Of a DNA stretch of 64,000 bases, positions 45,990-55,700 are shown in pieces (position 1 is the first letter of the stretch; the number at the start of each line of letters is the position of its first letter). A program made the position numbers and the translations under genes. The stretch covers positions 3,472,001 to 3,536,000 of the forward strand of contig PVNU02003892.1 in assembly GCA_003013855.2 (NCBI GenBank), in the 5' to 3' direction. The notes under the pieces were generated by a model. The model saw only the letters and a program-made list of their open reading frames with translations. It was not told the origin of the DNA and did no database searches. Source of the stretch: Liriodendron chinense. Taxonomy: Eukaryota > Streptophyta > Magnoliopsida > Magnoliales > Magnoliaceae.

Positions 45990-46978
45990 CTAGTGCACTG
46001 AGATGACTTCCTACCTCAGAGCTTTGGTGATTTGGAAAGAGGTTCTTTCTGTAAAATCAAGCTTCAATGAAGCGGTCTGCTTCAACCTTGGGGATGGTAA
46101 GAAGATTCATTTTTGGGAAGGTGTGTGGGTAGAGGATATGTTGTTGCAAAATCTGTTTCCAAATATTGCTCAGCTATCTCCGCCTCGCAATATTTTTGTT
46201 GTGGGTTGTTTCTTGATGTATGGTTCTTGTGGGGTGTGGTCTCCTGCATGTTGCCTTTTTTGGTAAGATGAAGAGGTGGCTGAAATTGACTTTGCTACTT
46301 AATCATATTCATTTGTATCATCTGACTAGCGGGGAGATGGACCCCCAGTGGTTTGGCGGAAGGAGAATTCTGGGAGCTTCTCGGTTAGGTTTTTCTACAC
46401 AATGCTTCACAAGATAGAGGTGTATGATGTGCTCAAGAACACTAGGCGTGTGTGGCACTATGGCGCCGCTCTGAAGATTACAGCCTTTTGTTGGCTCGTT
46501 GGTAGGGAAAAGCTTTTTACTGGGGATGGTCTTCAGTTTATCTGCTTTGTGGTGCCAATACTGAATGAGTCAATCATCTTTTCCCTCACTGCCCTATGGT
46601 TGCCTAGCTATGGTGTGTTCTTCTGTCCCTTTTCAATATTTCTTGGGTCATGATGCATTTTGTGGGCAATTTCTTGATGGCTTGGCATGGTGCAAAGGTA
46701 GGGAAGGAGAATAAGGCTTTGTGGAGGTTATGCTTGCTGGTGGGTCTTTGGGTGATTTGGGAAGAGAGAAATGGGAGATGTTTTTGTCATGTCACCCATA
46801 ATTATGTGTGGGTGATAGGGAGAGCTAGGGTCTTTGCTTCAATATGGGGATTGTGTAATGGTGGGGAAAAATCATCCTTCTTTACTTCATAATTTGGTGG
46901 GGTGTTTTCGCCCCCTTTAGCTCCTTGTTTATATATTTTTCGTTACCTTTCAGAGAAAAAGAAAAGGAAAAAAAAATC
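45990..46978 (+). mobile_element. 5'-truncated L1-type LINE, frameshifted
   Basis: Pieces of the reverse-transcriptase C-terminus and zinc-binding (zf-RVT) region read across three frames. They are LGDGKKIHFWEGVW with NLFPNIAQLS (46090-46180), then ENSGSFSVRFFYTMLHKIE and VWHYGAALKITAFCWLVGR (46360-46505), then GKENKALWRLCLLVGLWVIW and EERNGRCF (46697-46784). At least two frameshifts break it. An A-rich tail lies at 46957-46978. Endonuclease and RT core domains are absent. Confidence 0.75.
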
Positions 46979-47278
46979 TTGGGAGAATTATATGAGTCTT
47001 GAAATGAGGATATGCAGTGTTCTTGAGCCTTGATTTTGGATGAGTGGCCATGGATAGGCAAGCAATCCAAATAATTGTTCTGATGGTAATGGGTTATCCT
47101 TCTGATTCGACATTCCTATTGGAGGCTTGTGGATGGACAGTTGAGAAGAAAATATGGCATGGATTCCAAGTTTAGGATCATCATGTCAATGGTTTGGATC
47201 GAGGCCATCCTCAGGGTATTGGAAATTTTGCTTGAGGATATTGGTACTGCTTTACAGTCTCTAGAAGCAATAGATGTT
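46979..47278. other. Unassigned stretch with an open frame
   Basis: A frame on the plus strand (47129 to 47278) reads FRIIMSMVWIEAILRVLE and ILLEDIGTALQSLEAIDVI with no stop until the foldback insertion at 47287 cuts it. I do not recognise the family. It could be a decayed exon or chance. Confidence 0.25.
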
Positions 47279-47286
47279 ATTAGGAA

Positions 47287-47950
47287 GGAATCCAGATCCT
47301 CTTTGGCTCTATGCAGGAAAACCCTACTTGGAGCCTTTTCACTGGTCCACATCATCACATAGGTCTGCAACCATGTCACGTCTTCAGTGCAACCTTGATC
47401 ACACTGTCATCATGCAGTGTGATGTGGACCAATGAAAAGGAATTCAGATCCTTTGTTGGCTCCAAGTAGGAAAACCCTACTTGAAGCCTTTTCATTGGTC
47501 CACGTCATCACATAGGTCTGCAACCCTGTCACATCTTCAGTGCAACCTAATCACACTGACGTCATGCAGTGTGATGTGGACCAATGAAAAGGTTCCAAGC
47601 AGGATTTTCCTGCTTGGCAGCATTGCTTGGAGCCTTTTCATTGGTCCACGTCATCACATAGGTCTACAACCATGTCACATCCTCAGTGCAACCTGATCAC
47701 ACTGATGTCATGCAGTGTGATGTGGACCAATGAAAAGGCTCTTTTCATGAGTCCAGATCCTCTGTTGGCTGTCAAGCAGGAACATCCTACTTGGAGCCTT
47801 TACATTGGTCCGCATCACACTGCATGACGTCAGTGTGATCAGGTTGCACTGAAGATGTGACATGGTTGCAGACCTATGTGATGGCATGGACCAATGAAAA
47901 GGCTCCAAGTAGGGTTTTCTTGCTTGGAGCCAATAGAGGATCTGGATTCG
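47287..47950. mobile_element. Modular foldback element with 8-bp target duplication
   Basis: ATTAGGAA occurs at 47279-47286 and 47951-47958, immediately outside inverted ends GGAATCCAGATCCTCT and AGAGGATCTGGATTCG. Arms of about 110 bp are inverted. The interior holds four modules of about 110 bp (47330-47440, 47483-47592, 47629-47738, 47793-47906). Each is bounded by GGAGCCTTTTCATTGGTCCA and its inverse. The core of the fourth module is inverted relative to the first three. The 8-bp duplication suggests the hAT class. No transposase is encoded. Confidence 0.85.
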
Positions 47951-47961
47951 ATTAGGAATAT

Positions 47962-48085
47962 GTGATTTAGATATTTTTTTTTCTCTTTTCTTTTTGGATG
48001 TGGCCCTCACACTGGATAGAAATGTCCAAATCAGGATTTGAACTCCTGTTATGTCAAGTTCTACCAGCCGGATGCCTTGTCATTA
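47962..48085 (-). mobile_element. tRNA-derived SINE, minus strand
   Basis: On the minus strand, GGCATCCGGCTGGTAGAAC (A-box-like) is followed by GGAGTTCAAATCCTG (B-box), a body with CCAGTGTGAGGGCC, and an A-rich tail at about 47975-48000. It starts beside the foldback element's right target duplication. Confidence 0.55.
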
Positions 48086-48319
48086 TGCCAATATTTCAAT
48101 CATTTTATTTTATTGAACCGTGCTTTTAATGTAGATGGGATGTTAGGAACCCATGTATCAAATGATACAATGTTTGAAATGGCCAATTATCAACTCATAT
48201 GGGTCTTAAGTGTATTATTAAGTATAATATGTAATACCATAATAGTAGTATAAATATGTTTAATTAACTGTTAAGAATAATTGTTATTTTTGCTAAACTT
48301 GATAAAATAAATAATTAAT

Positions 48320-49400
48320 AACTTAGTTACAATTAGCAAAATAATGGTTTTGGCAGATAATTTGTTGGATAGGTCATCGATCGAAGTCAATTTGATCGAC
48401 AGGTCGTCGACCGGATTCTAAATATGAAATCTGATATTTTTTAATTTGTTAAAAAGATGACATACAATGCATTAAACAACCCTAGATCATTCTAATGACA
48501 CTGGAATAAGACCACTTTTATTTAATCAAGCGGGCCCCACATTGAGGAATAACGATCCACTAACCTTGTGTTAAGGATGGAATAAGACCACTTTAATTAA
48601 ATCCTCCATGTGGACCCTAAATCGGGACTTGATCAATCAAATGTGGGCTGATTATGTGAATTTACTTAATCGGAATTATGATTTGATTATGCCATGTGAT
48701 TAGGGGTTTTTTAAGTTGATTGAATTGGATAACATTTTGCAATCATTGTCACTGAGTTACCTGTGAGTGATCCTAACATGTTTCCTCTCAATTTTGATTA
48801 AAATTGATTGGATGTGATTGATGTGTTTGATGTACTATTGTTGAATTAAGTTGATTTAGTGATTGAAAAATGTTGATTTGACTTCCATTGTGAATTGCTT
48901 GTATTGATTTGTTATATCGCGAAATTCATAAAATCGGTATTTCCTCTAATATTAAGAGATGTATGTGACAAAATTGTCTATGTTGATGCATCAATGATTG
49001 AGCATTCATCATTGGCATAGTACACCTCATATTGATTCCTAGGGGACCATCCCTAGATTCCTACTATATGTAGAAGTCTGCCCAAGGGGCAGATGTGAGC
49101 CTTGTCTATACCTACCCAATATGGTAAAAGCCTGCCAAGTGCAGATGCGGGTTGGTAGATAGCCAATCCAAGCAAGTGGACAGTTTTCCCACATGATGAA
49201 AACGTTGGATTTGTATGTTATGTTACTTATGTATGGATGTGTGAATGTTGAATAGATGACTTTTAGATAGAACTTAGAGCGCATATAAACTATGCCTGCC
49301 AAACAACCATATGACTTCTTGGTTTGAGTATACTCGGTGTACGAGTCATGCACCGTAAATCGAGTTTGAGGGTGCACACTCTATCCGAATTGTAGGGCAT
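48320..49400. repeat. LTR-retrotransposon-like fragment
   Basis: The style of the sequence (GGGGCAGATGTGAGCC at 49086, CCAAGTGCAGATGCGGGTTG at 49135, a monotonous TTGATTGGAT-rich stretch) resembles the U3 of plant Gypsy LTRs. LTR ends, primer site and coding sequence were not identified, so this is a weak call. Confidence 0.3.
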
Positions 49401-50417
49401 GACAACAGGTTTAGCTGCTGTTGGAGACATTATGAGGAATTGAAATGGTTAATTCATCCTCGGTTTCAGCAGCCAATTGTGCATGCGGTCCATTTCGTGT
49501 TATGGGTATTTCAAGCTCTTTTCCATTACCCAAAACTGGTCCATCTCTAATATTTTTCAATGCTGCAATACAGATTTAAAGCACCCAAGTGAGAGATGCT
49601 CCACCCTCTCTTCCTGGCTAATGCTTCTGTTTATTATCTTTTCGGTGATGGTGTGCATCTGGTTTTGATGCTTGTGCTGCTGATTCATTGACCAGAGGCT
49701 GCTTACGCTGATTTTTGCTGCCCCACAACCTGTTCGTTGTCCAGAGGCTGCTTATGCTGATTTTTGCTGCCCTACAACCTCTCTCCCTCCCTCTCTAGTT
49801 AAAAGGGGAGAGTAAGGTGCTATTGGAAGAGAACTCTGTAGTTTCTAGGCTGAAACTTTGGTTAAGTTCTGATGTTGCAGCCTTCCCGTAGCAGTGTGAG
49901 AGATTATTATTGGCAATGACCTGAAGTGGTGTACATCATGATCAGGGGGCATTGCACTGATGTTGATGTTAGCACCAGTTTTGTACCAGCGCCATTGCTG
50001 CATTTTATATTCCTGATGGCATGCTTTGTTTGTCTTCCCTTACTAGATATCAAGATCTTTTGGAGCGCAGGTTATTTATTTATTTATTTAAGGGTGTGTT
50101 TTGTTGTACCAAATCTCATGAAAATCTACACCAAATTAGAACGATTAATCATGAAATTTCATAATATTTTGCGCAACCAAACACCCAAACTGAGGGATTC
50201 TCTGCATGGTTTTTTATGGGAGGGCTTTGCAGGATGCGTATTGGGCGCCTGGTTGGTGGGAGTTCCTCTGTCAGTCCATGGGTATGGTTTGATGGGTGGC
50301 CTTGCATGATGTATTTTTGTTAGTGGTGAAGGTAATTGAGTATCTTTCCTGGCCCCCATTTGTACATAATGAGTGCTTGATGAATGACCCAGGATCACTG
50401 AACAATGGTGGCACCTT
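49401..50417. other. Unassigned stretch with a 48-bp period direct repeat
   Basis: GACCAGAGGCTGCTTACGCT near 49691 recurs as GTCCAGAGGCTGCTTATGCT near 49739, each followed by GATTTTTGCTGCCC and ACAACCT. The 127-residue frame at 49926-50309 has no family resemblance that I can see. Confidence 0.4.
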
Positions 50418-50840
50418 GCATGTGGCCCCCACCATGGTGTATGTGTTTTTATCCTTGCTGTCCATCCATTTTTCCAGTACATTTTAGGGCATGAGCCTAA
50501 AAATGATGGCTGATCCAAATTTCAGGTGGACCAAAGAACAGGAAAAAGTTATGGAACGCCCACCATTAAAAACTTCCTTGGGCCGCAACTTTTGGATCAA
50601 CATGATATCTGTGTTTTCCTTTCACCCAGACCTTAATGCCCTAATCAACAGGTTGGATGGCAAATAAACATTTCAGTAGGCCCAATGGTGGGTGTTCAAT
50701 CACAACTGTTTCTGTATGGTCCACCTCAAATTTGGATCAGCCTCATTTTTGGGCTCATGCCCTAAATTAATGATCCAAAATGGATGGATGGATGGCATGG
50801 ATAAAACACATACATCATGGTGGGGCCCACAAAGTACCTT
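50418..50840. mobile_element. MITE, GGGCCCAC family
   Basis: The left arm is GTGGCCCCCACCATGGTGTA with GCTGTCCATCCATTTTTCC. The right arm is CATACATCATGGTGGGGCCC. Both arms are well conserved, and the copy is separated from the next by about 75 bp. Confidence 0.7.
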
Positions 50841-50914
50841 TACCTGCGTGGTCTGTACCTGTGGGCTTACCGAAGCTCCATCGGCAGGAAATCTCAGGAT
50901 GCTCTTACCGTACC

Positions 50915-51345
50915 GAGCTGTAAATGTATGTGGTTTATCTACATCGTCCATCCGTTTTTCCAGCTCATTTAAGTGGTTGAAACCAAAATTGAAGCATATC
51001 CAAAACTCAGGTGGACCATTCCACAGGAAACAGTGGGTATAATGATTTCCACCCTGAAGCCTTTCTAGGGCCCACTGATGTTTATTTGTCATCCAACCTG
51101 TTCACAAGATCACTCAAACATTGATGAAGGAAAAAAACAAATATCAGCTTGATCCAAAACTTCCATGGCCCCCAAGAATTTTACCACATTGTTTCCTGTA
51201 GTGTGGTCCGCTAGAGCTTTTTATATGCTTTCTTTTTTGTCTCTAAGGACATAAAATTATCTGTTAAAATGGATGAATGGAGTGGATAAAATACATAAAT
51301 TACAGTGGACCCTGCAGATTTTACTCAGTACGCAATCCGCTGCCC
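50915..51345. mobile_element. MITE, GGGCCCAC family with CGCAATCCGC end
   Basis: The left arm is CCGAGCTGTAAATGTATGTG. The right arm reads AATTACAGTGGACCCTGCAG and ends TTACTCAGTACGCAATCCGC at 51323-51342, the inverse of the GGATTGCG terminus. The left outer terminus is eroded. Confidence 0.6.
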
Positions 51346-52139
51346 GCAGTGTTCTCTTTTCCAGTTTTTCTTTTCCTTTCTTTTCTGGTTTTCTTTTTCC
51401 GCTTGGAGATGACAGTAGTGATGGGTCCATCATTCTTATTTGCACTCCATTGAAAATGTAATCAGAGCCGGTCATAGTATGATCCCCATAAAAGGCAGAG
51501 ATACCATCCCATGAATGTGCTGATCGAATAGTCAAATGGGCAACACGTGTACAAAAAAGATTATTTAAAATAAAAATAAAAAATAGGCGCCATATAGCAT
51601 ATGGTATCCTCAAAAATCAGAGGCTCACATTTCAAATGGCCACAATAACTTTATTAAAATAAAATAAAATAAAAACCTAACAAAAAGACCTCCGACCTAA
51701 ATGAGAGCTAAATGATGAGGAATTGTCTTTCTAAAACAAGGTAGGAGACGCCCCAACTTACGTTAATAGATACACAGTTGCAGCCGTGAATATTTAGATT
51801 CAAAGCCTAATAAGCCATGGATTTAAGACTCGATGACTCGGGACTAAACTTGACTCGTCCGGTTTCAAGTCGAGTCGCAAGTTGTCTCGCAAGTCAGGGG
51901 TGACACAAGGTGTCGAGCTGGATCAAGTCCGACCAGGACAACTCACATCCAAACTCATCTGAGTTGTCAATCCATGCAAAGAGTGCCTTACTCCGAGCTC
52001 TTTGAAAGAGCACCTCCTCTGCAGTTAAGGAATGTTACAAAGGGTTCTATCGTCATGAAAAACCAAAGAAAGGTGCCATGGACTCCTTTTTTGCCCATCT
52101 GAACTATGCCAAACTACTATATCTCGAATTCACCCCCGC

Positions 52140-52340
52140 ATCATTCAATCCATCCCCAAACCTCAACCATGAACCTCCAATGCTGCACAAGGTGGACCAC
52201 CTTCTCCTCGTTACAAATACAAAGAATACAAGATTTTAACCCTTCCAACAAATCACCCACACACTTTAGAGCTGTCATCTGCCATGTAACATGCATTGCC
52301 AAACCCGTCATCTGTCTTCTTGAATCCCCAGAAATCATTG
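52140..52340 (-). mobile_element. Possible LINE zf-RVT relic, minus strand
   Basis: The minus frame contains LEGLKSCILCICNEEKVVHL and a following VEVWGW. This resembles the CxxC-HL-W pattern of LINE zinc-binding regions with the second cysteine replaced. It is short and decayed, so confidence is low. Confidence 0.35.
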
Positions 52341-52423
52341 CAAAGGACTTGATAGGAAAGATCCCACCTCTTCTGAGATTCCAATGCCATTTTCCTCTCC
52401 CATACGAAAGAGCTACTCAAGAA

Positions 52424-52494
52424 TTTCCAAAGACGATGAATAAAGCTAACAAAATCTAATTTCCACAGACGATGAATAAAGCTAACAAAATCTA
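52424..52494. repeat. 36-bp tandem duplication
   Basis: Two copies of a unit containing GACGATGAATAAAGCTAACA are head to tail, at 52424-52459 and 52460-52494. They differ at one position (AAAG versus ACAG). Confidence 0.9.
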
Positions 52495-52568
52495 TTACTC
52501 CTTATTTGATACATGTAAACAAGAGATTAAACAGAAACACTCTCCCACAAGCAAGACACAAATTTTGA

Positions 52569-52574
52569 TTTATT
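52569..52574 (-). terminator. Candidate poly(A) signal AATAAA of the RCC1 gene
   Basis: AATAAA on the minus strand lies about 205 nt past the stop codon. The same 3' UTR region is conserved in the duplicate at 45629-45941, where the signal is mutated. Confidence 0.5.
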
Positions 52575-52776
52575 GGCTTTGTAGTTTGTACATTGCAATA
52601 TCAGACAATACAAACAGACAACACATGATTTGTTCAAATGAGGAGGCAACCATGTAAGACATAAAGACATCAGTATCTGATAAGTGATGACAGCTAACAA
52701 AGAAGAAGCATTCAACTAACCTGTATAAATGCATATCAGGCAGACGCATTCTCCACAGAACCTTGCTTCCCACAGA

Positions 52777-55700
52777 TCAAGAACGCATACACTCCTTAAT
52801 CAGCTCCTCTATTCTTCTTTTCATCAGCTTGTCCTTCACCCCTGCAAGCATACTTCGGTAAAACGCTTCCATTCGAATCAGCTTCTCACGGTCCGCCGAC
52901 TCCAGCACACACTCCCATTCCTTCTCAACGTTAAACATGCCCCAAGTCCGCAGCGATGATGGCAGATCCCGCTCCTCAAAAGGTTTTCCAAATATACAAG
53001 CATGCAGTATGCCAGCATAACGTTCCATGAGAGCCAGCTTCGATTGAAGAAGCCCCATTTCCTCCATTGCTGAAGACAACCTCTCCTGCATGTCCGTCAC
53101 TCTTCCAGATTCATTTTCTTCCAGCTTTTCTTCCCCATTAACCTGTTCTATTCCTTTCTCCTCCTCAAAGTCCTTGTTGAGAGGTGGCCACATTGCTATG
53201 CACGGAATGAAGCTATCCATCATGTTACCTCTTCCAAGAACACCGCTCCGGCCCCTACCCCAAGCCCAAAGCTTGTATCCGTTATCTGCGACAAGAACAG
53301 TATGAGCGGCCCCACATGCGACTTGCACAGGGTCCACAAACTTACTCCCATGAAATTCGCCACACGGGATCAATGAAGGATAGAGTGCATCCCCCGCGTC
53401 AATCCCGCTAAAACTAGCTTCTGGACACAGGCCGAGACCCTTCACCATCCCCCACGCCCATACATCACCGGCCACAGAAACAACACATGTATGAAATAAC
53501 CCACAGTCAACAGAAACTAGGATGGCATCTTGTGGCAATCCATCTACAGGTTGCGGCAAGGACGTGCTGTTGGTGGTTCCATGTCCGAGCTGCCCATTAT
53601 CCCCAAGACCGAATGTCCAGCACGTACACACTCTCTCTCCAGATGCATCCACCATGTCCCCATCTACCTTCCTTTTGGAAAGAGCGACCGTATGGAACGC
53701 CCCACATGTAATTTCATAAACTGCCCAAGGGCATGCCTCATTGAAAGTCTCAACAACTTGAGGGCGAGTTCTGCTTTCTTTGTCCCCAAGGCCCAACTGA
53801 CCATGGTTGTTATTGCCCCAAGAGTAGCACACAAGGTCACCTCCTGTGAACGTTTCCCCAGCACTAACGAGAGCCACGATGTGCTCATTTCCACATGCTA
53901 CCTTAACAACAGTATGACCATGGAAATCCCAAATGGGTACTGGAGCAGAACTGCTAATAAGAGTGAACTCTCCATCATTGCTGTCACCTTGCAGAGGGCA
54001 GTTTCCCCACATCCAGAGGGCCCCGAGACTGTCAATTGCAAGAGACATCATTCCTCCGGCTTTTATGGAACAGACCTGCCATTGAAATTCAAATCATCAA
54101 TTGAATCCCCACGACACAAGGATATAATGCAGGAGGAATTATCAGTGCTGGTGATTCGGACTGTAGATTTGATGGGCCCCAATGTGAATGAGGAATTCCC
54201 GAACGTCTTCAAGATTGGAGGATCTTAAGCATCTGATTTCTGCCATTTTTTTCTGGACTGTTGATTTTCCCCCCCTTTTGTATGTGGCCATGCATGCCAC
54301 TAATCAAAGAGTTAGTATCTTCTGATACAGGAGATTTTTCAGGCATGTCCCATCTACATTGGTGCCCAAAGATCAATGGCCTGGATGACCAAACCATGTG
54401 CCCCAATTATTGGAGTATTAGAGATGTTTTGAAAATCTAAAAAAGAGATTTTGAAAATATCAGGACATTTTCCTGATATTATTACTTATGTTTAAACAAA
54501 GAGGAACATATTGTTATAGAATTTCCAAAATATCGGAGATATTTGTGTCACAAGCTTGAGTAAATGAGTAAGATTTCTGTCAGGCTGCTGCGGGCCCATT
54601 TGAACAGAACTTCCGCAGGAGGGATTTTCCCACAAGTGCGTATTGACTTTGTCAGGGAGTTTTTTGAGAACCAATACGACTGGTTCTCAGCGAGTTGGGC
54701 TTTTTAGCTGTTATTTTGACAAGTGGGGATTAAACGGGGGTTTGCGAAAGTGCATCCAAGCATGCAACACGAAAAGGGGGTTTGACTCAAAACGGCATTT
54801 AGGTGTCAAATGCCCATTTTGAGGGTGCATCCAAATGGGCCTGAGCAATCTTGAGTATCTGCCAACATTAAACGGGTGGGACAAGGCTTTGAAGATGATA
54901 ACTTGTTTCTTTCAACTCAACACAATTATATGCTTTACCTTCAATGGTGTTTTACCATCAGAGTTCGATTCCTCGGTCAATGAACCAGGAATACCCAACT
55001 CAAGGAACTGCTCTAAGAAGCAAGGAATTGAAGAATTCTCCACGTTGAGACCAAGCTGACCATCCGTATAACAATCAAAGAAAAAAACTGAGAGGACTAA
55101 CGAGCTTAGCTTAGCAGAAGAACTATCCAACTTCACAGTTCTACCATTATGTGTTACCAAGGACAGTTAGGTGTGTTGATAAAACCATAAAGGAAAATTT
55201 TATTGTACAAAGGATACAGGTATTGTAACCCCACGACCAAAGCGATCCATCATCTGCCATTGAAGAAGCAAGGGGATCAATGATCCGTGCATTGAAGGCA
55301 GGCAACAACAGAAAACTACATTATAACAGATAATATAACCAAAGAATATCTCTAATTCTCCGTATGCCTACAGGTGGAATGTGTGTGATCATATGAAACA
55401 TGCATCCTTTGTGCTCCACCATCAATTGGTCAGTAACCAAAATTTTCCCTGATTGGACTTATTAGAAGCATCTAATAGATGGACTTGTTCTCATTGAATG
55501 TGTCTATTTGTAAACCACTAAATAAAAGGTCAGGTATTATCAAATAAGTGTGATTTTAGACTACAGGCTTTTAGTCATTTAGTGCCAAGAGCATGATCAC
55601 AGGCTTTGAGTCTTTTAGTGTAACTTAATCATGAAATTTGTCCGCATAGCTTAAGAGCCCCATCCATGGCCATTAGATCATCTCTACTATATATAACACT

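Noticed and set aside
53530..54228. 232-residue ORF on the plus strand
   Set aside because: It is antisense to the intact last exon of the RCC1 gene, which has clear repeat motifs. The plus-strand translation shows no family pattern.
54955..54985. B-box-like TTCGATTCC word suggesting a tRNA or SINE
   Set aside because: It lies inside exon 4 of the RCC1 gene, and no A-box or cloverleaf could be drawn.
55060..55070. AC dinucleotide (TTATAC) as an ordinary U12 GT-AC acceptor
   Set aside because: Using it leaves two extra bases and shifts the frame into an early stop, so the GG end was preferred pending transcript data.
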